The notes beneath the pieces were generated by a model, which made no database searches, was not told where the DNA came from, and worked only from the letters and a program-made list of their open reading frames with translations. Below are positions 1 to 8,160 of a DNA stretch of 64,000 bases, piece after piece. Every line of letters starts with the position of its first letter. Within the stretch, counting starts at the first letter, position 1. Origin of the DNA: an uncultured Planktomarina sp. (lineage in GTDB: Bacteria; Pseudomonadota; Alphaproteobacteria; Rhodobacterales; Rhodobacteraceae); contig CAJIZA010000004.1 in NCBI GenBank assembly GCA_905181815.1, positions 62,001 to 126,000 on the forward strand, given 5' to 3'. The translations under genes were made by a program, and so were the position numbers.

Positions 1-58
1 AATCGTCTGACGCCGGACCCAGTGTGGCGACGATTTTTACGTTTCTATCACGTTTCAT
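1..58 (-). CDS. pyk: Pyruvate kinase, N-terminal fragment (runs off the window)
   Basis: Read on the minus strand from an ATG at 58, the first codons give MKRDRNVKIVATLGPASDD. This is the characteristic opening strand and loop of pyruvate kinase (the KIVATLGPAS signature, which starts the TIM barrel). The enzyme converts phosphoenolpyruvate and ADP to pyruvate and ATP in the cytoplasm. Only about 19 codons are inside the window. The gene is divergent from the N-formylglutamate amidohydrolase gene, an order I know from other Rhodobacteraceae. A LacI-type palindrome lies just upstream. Confidence 0.85.
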   Translation of the reverse strand, partial: MKRDRNVKIVATLGPASDD

Positions 59-74
59 TCAAAGAACTCTTTTA

Positions 75-88
75 TGTTACCGCTATCA
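75..88. promoter_or_regulatory. LacI-family-type operator candidate upstream of pyk
   Basis: The 14-mer TGTTACCGCTATCA is symmetric at ten of fourteen positions (pattern TGnTAnCGnTAnCA, with the central CG of LacI/GalR-family sites). It ends 17 bp upstream of the pyk start codon and lies 57 bp upstream of the divergent amidohydrolase gene. LacI-type regulators of central carbon metabolism (CceR in Rhodobacter) are known in this family, so control of pyk is plausible. Binding is inferred, not shown. Confidence 0.4.
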
Positions 89-144
89 TGTTGAACCTCT
101 AATGCCCCAATTCACATCCCTGTGCAACTCAGCTAAGAGGGGGC

Positions 145-894
145 ATGAGCGGCGAATATCCATTTTCCATTACAGGACCCGAACATAAAGGGCCATGGCT
201 GATAACATGTGATCACGCAGACAATCGCGTGCCACCAGAGATAAACAACAGCAGCCTGGGATTGCTGGCCGATGATATGAACCGCCATATTGCTTACGAT
301 GTGGGGGCCAAAGGGCTCGGCCTTGCGCTAGGCCGACATCTAAAGGCGCCAGTCTTATGCAGCAATTTTTCCCGTTTGGTGATTGATCCCAACCGCGGAG
401 AAGATGATCCCACATTGCTGATGAAACTCTATGACGGCAGCCTGATTCCTGCCAATCGTCACGCCGATGCGGCCGAGATCACCCGCCGGCTCGAGGCTTA
501 TCACCGCCCCTATCATGCCGCCTATGCGGAACTCGCTGCATCCGACCCTGCCATTGTGGCTATTCACTCCTTTACCCCGCAGCTTGCCGGTCGACCAAAA
601 CGGCCTTGGGAAATCGGCATCCTCTTTGCCGCCGACAGCCGCCTGGCCGATCCAGTCATCGCACGATTGCGCGCGCGCGGAGATCTCACCATTGGCATTA
701 ATGAACCCTATAATGGGCATTTGCCCGGCGACAGCATCGACCGCCACGCTCTTCGTCAGGGACGGCTCAATATCTTGATTGAAGTCAGAAATGATTTAAT
801 CAAAACTCCCCAGGACCAAGAAGCTTGGGCCGCGTTGTTGGCACCCCTCCTGAAATCGGCCCTAGCAGAGGTGCAACCGCACCCCCCATCATAA
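145..894 (+). CDS. N-formylglutamate amidohydrolase family protein
   Basis: This 249-residue cytoplasmic protein belongs to the N-formylglutamate amidohydrolase (FGase) family, whose members hydrolyse N-formyl-L-glutamate to formate and glutamate, or related N-acyl amino acids. Visible family features are TCDHADNRVP at residues 21-30, the SRLVIDPNR segment at 76-84 and HSFTP at 141-145, which carry candidate metal ligands and catalytic polar residues. The ATG at 145 has a purine-rich AGAGGGGG stretch directly upstream. No other histidine-degradation gene is nearby, so the true substrate is open. In this window the only related theme is N-acyl-D-glutamate chemistry (dgcN/dgcA) about 3 kb away. 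The DUF1244 gene follows after 11 bp and is probably co-transcribed. Confidence 0.85.
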   Translation: MSGEYPFSITGPEHKGPWLITCDHADNRVPPEINNSSLGLLADDMNRHIAYDVGAKGLGLALGRHLKAPVLCSNFSRLVIDPNRGEDDPTLLMKLYDGSLIPANRHADAAEITRRLEAYHRPYHAAYAELAASDPAIVAIHSFTPQLAGRPKRPWEIGILFAADSRLADPVIARLRARGDLTIGINEPYNGHLPGDSIDRHALRQGRLNILIEVRNDLIKTPQDQEAWAALLAPLLKSALAEVQPHPPS

Positions 895-905
895 GGATGA
901 CCCAA

Positions 906-1199
906 ATGGACGCCCAATTAAAACTCGAACTTGAAGCCGCCGCTTTCCGCCGCCTACAGTACCATCTCATCAATGACCGTACAGATGTGCAGAATATTGA
1001 TATGATGAATCTTACTGGATTTTGCCGCAATTGCCTGTCGCGTTGGTATCAGGAGGCTGCGCAAGAGGCTGGCGTTGAAATGAGCAAGGCGGAGGCGCGC
1101 GAAGCATTCTACGGCATGCCGTTTGAGCGCTGGAAAGACGCGTATCAAAATGAAGCCAGCCCAGAAGCCCAGGCAAAATTTGCTAAGAATCACGACTAG
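906..1199 (+). CDS. DUF1244 domain-containing protein
   Basis: This 97-residue protein of unknown function matches the DUF1244 family across its whole length. It contains the family's conserved core with TGFCRNCLSRWY (residues 36-47, two cysteines spaced CxxC) and the YGMPFERWK motif near residue 70. I chose the ATG at 906 because AAGGA at 893-897 is 8 nt upstream. An in-frame ATG at 897 overlaps that ribosome-binding site and would add only three residues. It follows the amidohydrolase gene by 11 bp, a pairing common in Rhodobacteraceae. It converges on the helix-hairpin-helix gene, with 2 bp between stop codons. Confidence 0.9.
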   Translation: MDAQLKLELEAAAFRRLQYHLINDRTDVQNIDMMNLTGFCRNCLSRWYQEAAQEAGVEMSKAEAREAFYGMPFERWKDAYQNEASPEAQAKFAKNHD

Positions 1200-1201
1200 G
1201 A

Positions 1202-1633
1202 CTAGCTTTTCTCAACCATCACGGCTTTTGCCTCAGACACCCAATCGTTCCGGCCGGCCCGGCCTTCAAATTCACGCAGCTGTGCATGAATATGTGCAAT
1301 TGCGTTTGCCGTCCAAGCGCCAATTTGCGCGTGGGAATAAATACCGAGCTGATGACATTGCGCCTCATTTTTTGGTCCAATACCTCTAATCCCTCGCAGA
1401 TCATCAGGTGGATCATCTAAGTTGAAGCCAGTCGGCAAGGTCGGCGCGCCCGGCATCGCTTCGGGCGCCAAAGACGGCAGGGTTTTGCCCGAAACTGCGC
1501 CATCCTCAGGGTCAAGCACCCTGCGATTTTTGCCAAGCCCCCAGATGATCCAGCCGCAAAACAACCCCAACAGACCCGCCAACAGAAGCAAGACCCAATT
1601 TTCAGTCAAAAGAAACATCCAACCTTCAAACAT
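1202..1633 (-). CDS. Membrane-anchored helix-hairpin-helix protein
   Basis: This 143-residue protein has one hydrophobic segment at about residues 12-32, a proline-rich linker (51-75) and a C-terminal domain starting with GIRGIGPK at 81-88. That is the glycine-rich hairpin of helix-hairpin-helix or rpL21/NuoE-type accessory domains. Such domains bind DNA or protein, but no activity can be assigned. A strong ribosome-binding site (GGAGAGGGGAGG) precedes the ATG at 1633. The gene lies 24 bp downstream of the OmpA-type gene on the same strand, so the two probably form an operon at the cell envelope. Confidence 0.7.
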   Translation of the reverse strand: MFEGWMFLLTENWVLLLLAGLLGLFCGWIIWGLGKNRRVLDPEDGAVSGKTLPSLAPEAMPGAPTLPTGFNLDDPPDDLRGIRGIGPKNEAQCHQLGIYSHAQIGAWTANAIAHIHAQLREFEGRAGRNDWVSEAKAVMVEKS

Positions 1634-1657
1634 GCGCGCCTCCCCTCTCCGATCGTT

Positions 1658-3805
1658 TCATGGCTGCTCACCCCAAATGAACTCAATGCGGTCCGCAGGC
1701 TGCACAAACGACACCTGCTGCGCATCATGCGGCCTGCGATCTCCAAATCCCTTTGGGTGAATGCGCTCTTTGGTCAAGCCACGCGCGGTTAATGCCGCGA
1801 CTAAGGCCGTGGCCCGGGCCTGGCTGAGTTGGTCATTTTCCGTCTCACTCGGCATCAAAAAACTATGATTGACCACGTCAACCCACAGCGCAGAGTTCTG
1901 CAAACAATGACCAATCAATCCAGCCAAACGCGCCAGTACAGGCGCTGCGCTTACATCAAAGCGCGCAAGACCCTCCCCGAAACTGAGTTGTTCCTGCTCC
2001 AAAATAGTCGATGTCGCAGCGCTGCACTGCGCGGCCGTCGGCTCAAAACTATAGACCGGCACCCAGGCTCCAGGCACCTGTCGTTCCAATAGCCCGCTGC
2101 GCGCATGAATGCGCTCTGCGCCGATGTCCGCACTCTGCCGCGCCGCTGTGATTTCAGTGGCAATCACAAAACGCGACGACAAAGCTACGGCCAAGTCCTC
2201 TGGTGCAACACCCAGCGCAGCCACCCCCTTTAGGGCTAGCCGGCCTGCAGAATAATGCAGCTCAACCTGCTCAAAGTGCCGCAGCCAACCCGACAGAACT
2301 CTCAGGACCTGCCGCGCAAAATCCGCCCGGCCAATCAATCCCACCTGGGCCATATCCTCAATATACGGCAACTGCAAAATTTCAGTGATCTGCGCAGTTT
2401 GCAAACCCATGGGCAATTTCCCCGCCAGCCGGGCGCCGCTTTGCGCATCATAGGCAAGTATGAAATCCGGCGGCGTGCCATCATCCACCAGATCAAACCG
2501 GCGTGTGAGCAAAAATTCCGCTGGCTTTCGCGCCAGATGCGCTTCGATTTTCGCCTCTATTTCCGGCGTAGTTACGGTTCCCGATAGGTGAAGCGACCCC
2601 GACGCCACCATCAAACGGCCATGTTGCATCTCGCGCAGACCAGCCAGGCCCGCAACCAAGGCTCCGGTCCAATCGCGCGCACCGTCAGTGATCTCCGCCT
2701 GCACCAGATCTTCAGAACGCCGGACCTCAAAGCCGGAGGTTAAAGCAGGAAGGTCCACCCCATAGGGAATCTTGCCGCGAACCTGAACTTCGGCGCCATC
2801 AAATTCCGCCAAGAGGTAGAGCGGCTGGCCATCATCGTAAATCTCCAAGCGGCGCACCAGCCCGGTGGTAGCAGGTCTTTTCCGCAAAGCACGCTCAGCG
2901 CGCACTAGTCCCGCGCGGCTGACCATGCCCGTGATCTCAATTCTCTCCTGTGACACGTCAAGTTGGCCCAATTGCACCTGCGCCATAACCCTTAAAGCGG
3001 CCCGTACGGCTTGGGTAAACTGACCGTAGGCGTCGTCAATTCTCGCCTGTTCAATGCGCAACACCCGGGCCGGTCGACCAATTTCTTCCGGTACAATTTG
3101 CGGCGATAATCCCGCCGGAAACTTACCCGTGGCCGTGAGCTGCCCCTGTGACAGCTGAACCGACAGTTCAAAGGGCTGTCCGTCGTCAAGAACCTCAATC
3201 TCCACGTGGCTGTCATATCCCAAAGGCAAAGCCGCACGCGCCGCTTGCGCATCATCCGGCAATCGCGCCGTTGCGGTCAAATGAAGCTGGCTGTCTTCAA
3301 GCCGTAATGTGCCAGCTTGCAAATGTGATAGGCTTTTGATGGCGCGGTCCATGGCCTCCCGCCACCACACTTCTGATATGCCGGCAGCCAATTGCAGATC
3401 CGCATCGCCCGAGCCAATTTGCGCCGAAACAGCAGCAAGCGCCGCACGACTGGGGGCATGGCCTGACACCCTTAGCCCCCGCGCATCGCGGATTAGATGT
3501 GTCACATAAGGGCTGGCCTCAGCCAAGACCGACGTGCGGTCTACCAAAGTAATATCCGGCCCATGGGCGTGCAAATGGCGCAACACCCGTGCACGCTCTG
3601 CTTCAGAATTGACCAATCCCGAAACAGTAACCACACGCCCATTAACAGAAATTTGCAACGGATGGGCCAGCTCAAGCCCGTCCAAGGTGACCCTTTGCAC
3701 AATGCGCGCCTCGACGTGGTCCAGCCAACTGGTATAGGCCAACCATCCCAAAGCGCTCAATCCCACGCAAAACGCGATTAATCCAATTTTCGTTCTGAAA
3801 GCCAC
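1658..3805 (-). CDS. Modular envelope protein with repeats and a degenerate OmpA domain
   Basis: The protein has 715 residues and starts at a GTG with AAGGG 8 nt upstream. An N-terminal signal anchor (about 5-24) is followed by BON-like modules that repeat with an exact 117-residue period: DDGQP at 207-211, DDGQP at 324-328 and DDGTP at 441-445, each followed about 20 residues later by GKxPxG. A weaker copy begins near residue 90. The C-terminal 130 residues look like an OmpA peptidoglycan-binding domain (LSQARATALV at 670-679, KGFGDRRP at 685-692). However, the usual GHTD is replaced by VNHS and the final NRR by ADR, so diaminopimelate binding is doubtful. A paralogue with an intact OmpA domain is encoded at 51468-53354. 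The role is probably in the periplasm or outer membrane. Confidence 0.8.
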   Translation of the reverse strand: MAFRTKIGLIAFCVGLSALGWLAYTSWLDHVEARIVQRVTLDGLELAHPLQISVNGRVVTVSGLVNSEAERARVLRHLHAHGPDITLVDRTSVLAEASPYVTHLIRDARGLRVSGHAPSRAALAAVSAQIGSGDADLQLAAGISEVWWREAMDRAIKSLSHLQAGTLRLEDSQLHLTATARLPDDAQAARAALPLGYDSHVEIEVLDDGQPFELSVQLSQGQLTATGKFPAGLSPQIVPEEIGRPARVLRIEQARIDDAYGQFTQAVRAALRVMAQVQLGQLDVSQERIEITGMVSRAGLVRAERALRKRPATTGLVRRLEIYDDGQPLYLLAEFDGAEVQVRGKIPYGVDLPALTSGFEVRRSEDLVQAEITDGARDWTGALVAGLAGLREMQHGRLMVASGSLHLSGTVTTPEIEAKIEAHLARKPAEFLLTRRFDLVDDGTPPDFILAYDAQSGARLAGKLPMGLQTAQITEILQLPYIEDMAQVGLIGRADFARQVLRVLSGWLRHFEQVELHYSAGRLALKGVAALGVAPEDLAVALSSRFVIATEITAARQSADIGAERIHARSGLLERQVPGAWVPVYSFEPTAAQCSAATSTILEQEQLSFGEGLARFDVSAAPVLARLAGLIGHCLQNSALWVDVVNHSFLMPSETENDQLSQARATALVAALTARGLTKERIHPKGFGDRRPHDAQQVSFVQPADRIEFIWGEQP

Positions 3806-3896
3806 AACAATACCCTTGCTCGGCTAACAAACTGTATTTTATAGATTCGAGCAAGAGAAAGCAGACGCGCCAGCATAGGGCACCTGCGATATTCGT

Positions 3897-4757
3897 TTAA
3901 ATTGCCACTTTGCGCGACTCGTCTAGATAGATTTCCCGCAACCGTGTGGCCACCGGCCCAGGTGTGCCCGTCCCAATCGCCGCCCCATCCAGCTCAACCA
4001 CAGGCATCACAAAGGCTGAAGCCGACGTGAAAAAGGCCTCATCCGCTTCCTGCGCCTCAGCCACTGTGAAGGCGCGCTCTTCCACATCCATTTGCGCTTC
4101 GCGGGCAAACCGCAACACGGCGGCACGGGTGATGCCATGTAAAATGTCATTCGACAGATGCCGGGTGATAATCTTGCCACCCTTGACTATATAGGCGTTG
4201 TTTGACGTGCCTTCTGTGACAGCTCCATCCTCAACCATCCAAGCATCGTCACAGCCAGCCGCTTTGGCCATCATCTTGCCCATGGAGGGATAGAGCAATT
4301 GCACCGTCTTGATGTCCCGGCGGGCCCAGCGCTGATCCTCAATAGAGATCACCTTAATACCTACCTTGGCCATAGGACTGTCGGCAAGACCTGGTTTATT
4401 TTGTGTGAACAACACGATGGTCGGCGGCGTGTCTTCACTGGGATAGGCAAAATCGCGATCAGCAGCCGCGCCGCGGGTGATTTGCAAATAGATCAGCCCC
4501 TCGACGATGTCGTTCGCCCGGACCAACTCCCGGTGTACATCAAGCAAATCTTCGGTCTCTATCGGGTTGCGCATGCCCAGCTCGCCCAGAGACCGCGCCA
4601 AACGCCGCGCATGGCCATCAAAATCAATGAGCTTTCCATCCAAAACCGACGTGACCTCATAGATGCCATCGGCGAAAAGGAAGCCTCGGTCAAAAATTGA
4701 AACGGTCGCTTCATTTTCCGGCAAATACTTGCCGTTTACATATACGGTGCGTGTCAT
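3897..4757 (-). CDS. dat: D-amino acid aminotransferase (class IV PLP enzyme)
   Basis: This 286-residue fold-type IV aminotransferase has the PLP lysine in DIKT (K150), the PLP-binding TEGTSNN segment at 180-186 and HGIT near 215. The DRGFLFADGIYE opening and the DIK context resemble D-alanine aminotransferase more than branched-chain aminotransferase. It would transfer amino groups from D-amino acids to 2-oxoglutarate, giving D-glutamate. A longer reading frame exists, but the ATG at 4757 has GGGGA upstream and gives the family-standard start (MTRTVYVNGKYLP). It begins 4 bp after dgcA ends. D-glutamate made here would feed the adjacent DgcN/DgcA route; that link is inferred from the operon. 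Confidence 0.85.
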   Translation of the reverse strand: MTRTVYVNGKYLPENEATVSIFDRGFLFADGIYEVTSVLDGKLIDFDGHARRLARSLGELGMRNPIETEDLLDVHRELVRANDIVEGLIYLQITRGAAADRDFAYPSEDTPPTIVLFTQNKPGLADSPMAKVGIKVISIEDQRWARRDIKTVQLLYPSMGKMMAKAAGCDDAWMVEDGAVTEGTSNNAYIVKGGKIITRHLSNDILHGITRAAVLRFAREAQMDVEERAFTVAEAQEADEAFFTSASAFVMPVVELDGAAIGTGTPGPVATRLREIYLDESRKVAI

Positions 4758-4761
4758 TGGT

Positions 4762-5730
4762 CTATCCCCACAAGGCTGCGACGGGCGGGTGCACTCCGTC
4801 GGCGTCAAATTTCAAAGCGTGATCTCGGTCTTCGGCCAAAAGCAGCGGCCCGTCAAGATCGGTGAACTGCGCGGCTTGCGCCAAAAGTACTGCTGGGGCC
4901 ATCGCCAGTGAACTGCCGACCATACACCCCACCATCAAACCAAACCCCGCCTCCAAAGCTGCATCGCGAAGGGCAAGGGCTTCCGTCAAGCCACCGGTCT
5001 TATCCAATTTGATATTGGCATAATCATACTTGCCACGCATATGCGGCAAAGAGCTCCGGTCATGGCAGCTCTCATCGGCACAAATCGGCAATGGTCGCTC
5101 AAGGCCCAAAAGCGCATCATCTTCTGATGCCGGCAAAGGCTGTTCGACCAATTCGACCCCAAGGCGCAGCAAATGCGGCGCGAGATCGGAGTAAACCTCG
5201 GCGCTCCATCCTTCATTGGCGTCCACAATGATCCTAGCCTTGGGCGCGCCGCGCCGTACCGCCTCGAGCCGGGGCATATCATCAGGCGTTCCCAGCTTAA
5301 TTTTCAGCAAGGGCCGATGCGCATTGAGCTTGGCTTGACGCTCCATCGCCGCCGGACTGTCCAGAGACAGGGTATAGGCGGTAATTTGCGACTGAAGATT
5401 TTGCAAGCCAATACGCTGTGCCACCGGCACACCGCTGGTCTTCGCCTGCAGATCCCAAAGAGCACAATCAACCGCGTTGCGCGCCGCACCCGCTGGCAAG
5501 GCTTCGTCTAGCCCCTCATGAGAGATGTCGCCCAGCGCGTCGATCTGCGCAGTCACCGAAGCCAGGCTCTCACCGTAGCGCGCATAGGGCACACATTCGC
5601 CCCAGCCGATAACCCCATCTTTCTCAATCCGAACCGTCAAGACCTCTGCCTGACTGCGCGAACCCCGCGAAATTGTGAAAACCTGCACCAATTGAAACAT
5701 CTCTGGCTGAACCGTGATCCGCATACCCAT
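4762..5730 (-). CDS. dgcA: Dipeptide epimerase-type N-acetyl-D-glutamate racemase DgcA
   Basis: This is an enolase-superfamily enzyme of about 322 residues. The catalytic set is visible: KIK, the metal ligands in VDANEGW, EQPLP and CADES, and the second lysine in NIKLDK. The family includes L-Ala-D/L-Glu epimerases. When next to a DUF1611/DgcN gene it is assigned as DgcA, which racemises N-acetyl-D-glutamate to the L form. The start is ambiguous among GTG 5748 and ATG 5736, 5730 and 5724. I prefer 5730 because AAGGA lies 7 nt upstream. The gene sits between dgcN and the aminotransferase on the same strand. Confidence 0.85.
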   Translation of the reverse strand: MGMRITVQPEMFQLVQVFTISRGSRSQAEVLTVRIEKDGVIGWGECVPYARYGESLASVTAQIDALGDISHEGLDEALPAGAARNAVDCALWDLQAKTSGVPVAQRIGLQNLQSQITAYTLSLDSPAAMERQAKLNAHRPLLKIKLGTPDDMPRLEAVRRGAPKARIIVDANEGWSAEVYSDLAPHLLRLGVELVEQPLPASEDDALLGLERPLPICADESCHDRSSLPHMRGKYDYANIKLDKTGGLTEALALRDAALEAGFGLMVGCMVGSSLAMAPAVLLAQAAQFTDLDGPLLLAEDRDHALKFDADGVHPPVAALWG

Positions 5731-5811
5731 CCTCATGTCCTTTGCCACGTAGGCTGGCGAGGCAGCCCAGGCCTGTCAAGCTACGGCGCCGACAGGCGCC
5801 GCAGCTTTAGA

Positions 5812-6813
5812 TCAAAGCGCCATCAACGCATCAACCAAGCGGCCGGCCCCGATGCGAATGGGATCCACAGTTGGAAGTCCCATACGCTCCTCCACTTCAG
5901 CCAAGTAACTTTTGGCCTCCGCCTCGGACATATGCTGGGTATTGACCGATATCCCCACAACCTGACACCCGGAATTGACCACCCGCGCCAGTGCCAAAGC
6001 CATATCGCGCAGCTCTTCCAAGCTGGGCTGCTGATAGCCCGGCAACCCACGCATGTGGCTGCGCGTTGGCTCATGGCCCAAAATCAACGCGTCAGGCTGC
6101 CCACCATGGATAAGTGCCATTGTCACGCCCGAATAGGACACGTGAAACAGGCTGCCTTGCCCTTCGATATGATCCCAATGATCGTCGTCATTGTCTGGTG
6201 TTAAATACTCCACGGACCCCGCCATAAAATCAGCAATTACCGCATCCAAAGGCACACCGCCACCGGTGATCAAAATCCCCGTTTGCCCCGTTGCGCGGAA
6301 GGTTGATTTCAACCCGCGTCTGCGCATCTCCGCATCCATCGCCATCGCCGTATACATCTTGCCCACAGAGCAATCGGTCCCGACGGTCAAGCACCGCTTG
6401 CCGCTTCGCTTTTTGCCATTGCCAATAGGATATTGCACAGAGGGCACGCGCACATCATGCAGCTGGCCGCTATATTTTGCGGCTGTTTCCACCAAATCAG
6501 CTTCATCGCGCAGCAAATTGTGCAGGCCTGACGCCAGATCATAGCCCATCGCCAGAGCCTCTTTCAGAACGGTTTTCCAAGCCTCCGAAATCACCCCACC
6601 ACGATTGGCCACACCAATGACCATAGTCCTGGCCCCCGCGTCCTTTGCATCTTGCAACGACATATCAGCAATCCCAAGATCCGTGCCGCATCCCGGCATG
6701 CGGAACTGCGCCACAGCATTCTCAGGGCGCCAATCTTTAATGCCGATGGCTACTTTGGCGGCAAGCTGATCTGGCGCATCACCAAGGAACAATAGATAGG
6801 GGGTCTTAATCAT
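5812..6813 (-). CDS. dgcN: D-glutamate N-acetyltransferase DgcN (DUF1611)
   Basis: The 333-residue protein is full length for the DUF1611 family. It has a P-loop-like GTDCSVGK at residues 145-152 and the conserved NDDDDHWDHIEGQGS region near 210-225. In characterised marine bacteria DgcN acetylates D-glutamate so that DgcA can racemise it before deacetylation to L-glutamate. The ATG at 6813 has AGGAG 6 nt upstream. It is the first gene of a dgcN-dgcA-dat operon. A perfect palindrome lies 44 bp upstream and may control the operon. The D-amino acids could come from peptidoglycan or dissolved organic matter; this source is inferred. Confidence 0.88.
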   Translation of the reverse strand: MIKTPYLLFLGDAPDQLAAKVAIGIKDWRPENAVAQFRMPGCGTDLGIADMSLQDAKDAGARTMVIGVANRGGVISEAWKTVLKEALAMGYDLASGLHNLLRDEADLVETAAKYSGQLHDVRVPSVQYPIGNGKKRSGKRCLTVGTDCSVGKMYTAMAMDAEMRRRGLKSTFRATGQTGILITGGGVPLDAVIADFMAGSVEYLTPDNDDDHWDHIEGQGSLFHVSYSGVTMALIHGGQPDALILGHEPTRSHMRGLPGYQQPSLEELRDMALALARVVNSGCQVVGISVNTQHMSEAEAKSYLAEVEERMGLPTVDPIRIGAGRLVDALMAL

Positions 6814-6856
6814 GGCAATCTCCTAGTGCTGTTACGCGCAATCTACGTCACATATC

Positions 6857-6868
6857 GTGAAATTTCAC
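6857..6868. promoter_or_regulatory. Perfect 12-bp palindrome upstream of dgcN
   Basis: GTGAAATTTCAC is a perfect palindrome 44 bp upstream of the dgcN start codon, in the divergent gap between dgcN and mcl1. The position suits an operator for a dimeric repressor or activator. No regulator gene is adjacent. Its function is inferred only from symmetry and location. Confidence 0.4.
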
Positions 6869-6941
6869 CCATTGTTGGGCAGGCAATTACTGTTTAGTGG
6901 GTATTTATTCGATTAGTTGTGTAATAAATAGAATTTTATTG

Positions 6942-6961
6942 CTAACAATAATTTTTGTTGG
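6942..6961. promoter_or_regulatory. AT-rich divergent promoter region with an inverted repeat
   Basis: The 286-bp gap between dgcN and mcl1 (6814-7099) is markedly AT-rich from about 6880 to 6960. It contains CTAACAA and TTGTTGG as a 6-of-7 inverted repeat with a 6-nt spacer. No coding sequence is credible in the gap. It probably holds promoters for both genes, but I cannot place -35/-10 boxes with confidence. Confidence 0.3.
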
Positions 6962-7099
6962 TTCTTCCTCTCAATCTAGCCAACATTCGTCGCAGAATCA
7001 TCCCTCAATCCCAAGTGACAGAATTGCGCTTGCGGCTATCGGCGCAAGATTATATTGCAAAGCTAGACAGTCTTGAAATATCCGTACTCGAGGTCCAAT

Positions 7100-8059
7100 A
7101 TGTCATTTCGCTTGCAACCCACCCCTGTCTCTCGCCCCAATCGCTGCCAATTGTTCGGGCCCGGCTCTCGCATCGCCCTCTTTGAGAAAATGGCAGCAAG
7201 TGCAGCAGATGTGATCAATCTTGATCTCGAAGACAGCGTGGCGCCCAGCGACAAAGACAGCGCACGCGAAAACATCATTCAAGCAACCCATGACGTTGAT
7301 TGGGGCACCAAAACCCTCTCAGTACGAATTAACGGTCTCGACACCCCCTATTGGTACCGCGACATTGTGGATCTGTTGGAACGCGCCTCAGACCGGCTTG
7401 ATCAAATTATGATCCCAAAGGTTGGGTGTGCCGCTGATGTCTACGCAGTCGATGCTCTGGCCACAGCGATCGAAACGGCCAAGGGACGCAGCAAGCCCAT
7501 CACATTTGAAGTCATTATCGAAAGCGCTGCCGGACTGGCCCATGTAGAAGAAATTGCCGCCAGCTCTCCACGGCTTGTGGCGATGTCACTGGGCGCGGCG
7601 GATTTTGCCGCCAGCATGGGTATGCAGACCACCGGAATCGGTGGCACGCAAGAGAATTATTATATGCAGCATGGCGAAAGCAAACATTGGTCAGATCCCT
7701 GGCACTGGGCCCAGGCGGCTATCGTTGCGTCCTGTCGCACCCATGGGGTTTTGCCCGTTGATGGACCTTTTGGCGATTTCAGCGATGACGCTGGTTTCCG
7801 CGCCCAGGCGCGCCGTTCCGCCACCCTTGGCATGGTTGGCAAATGGGCGATCCATCCCAAGCAAATCTCACTGGCCAACGAGGTTTTCACCCCATCTGAA
7901 GACGCCGTTGCCGAGGCCCGCGACATTCTCGCCGCCATGCAGCAGGCCAAAGAAAATGGCGAAGGTGCCACGGTCTATAAAGGCCGTTTGGTCGATATCG
8001 CCTCGATCAAACAAGCCGAAGTGATTGTTCGACAATATGAAATGATCAACAGCGCCTAA
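7100..8059 (+). CDS. mcl1: L-malyl-CoA/beta-methylmalyl-CoA lyase
   Basis: This 319-residue member of the HpcH/HpaI-CitE lyase superfamily matches Mcl1 of Rhodobacteraceae. It starts [20 protein letters not shown] and carries LDLEDSVAP (Mg2+ ligands) and [10 protein letters not shown] near the C-terminus. Mcl1 cleaves beta-methylmalyl-CoA to glyoxylate and propionyl-CoA, and forms or cleaves L-malyl-CoA, in the ethylmalonyl-CoA pathway for acetyl-CoA assimilation. The reading frame extends upstream to 7073, but ATG 7100 has GAGG 6 nt before it and is the family start. The phaA and phaB genes in this window feed the same pathway through acetoacetyl-CoA and 3-hydroxybutyryl-CoA. Confidence 0.92.
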   Translation: MSFRLQPTPVSRPNRCQLFGPGSRIALFEKMAASAADVINLDLEDSVAPSDKDSARENIIQATHDVDWGTKTLSVRINGLDTPYWYRDIVDLLERASDRLDQIMIPKVGCAADVYAVDALATAIETAKGRSKPITFEVIIESAAGLAHVEEIAASSPRLVAMSLGAADFAASMGMQTTGIGGTQENYYMQHGESKHWSDPWHWAQAAIVASCRTHGVLPVDGPFGDFSDDAGFRAQARRSATLGMVGKWAIHPKQISLANEVFTPSEDAVAEARDILAAMQQAKENGEGATVYKGRLVDIASIKQAEVIVRQYEMINSA

Positions 8060-8160
8060 AGGGAAGCTGTCAGGCAAAACTTGCCGATCTAACGCAGTTC
8101 TGTTGCACTTTGGAGCCGCCGGGGTCATATAGGTTTCAAATCGTCATTTTGAGGCCAGAC

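Noticed and set aside
5518-6204. Plus-strand 228-codon frame across dgcA-dgcN
   Set aside because: It runs antisense to two conserved genes and shows no domain.
8073-8085. GGCAA-AAC-TTGCC hairpin after mcl1 as a terminator
   Set aside because: The stem is 5 bp with a 3-nt loop and no T tract follows.
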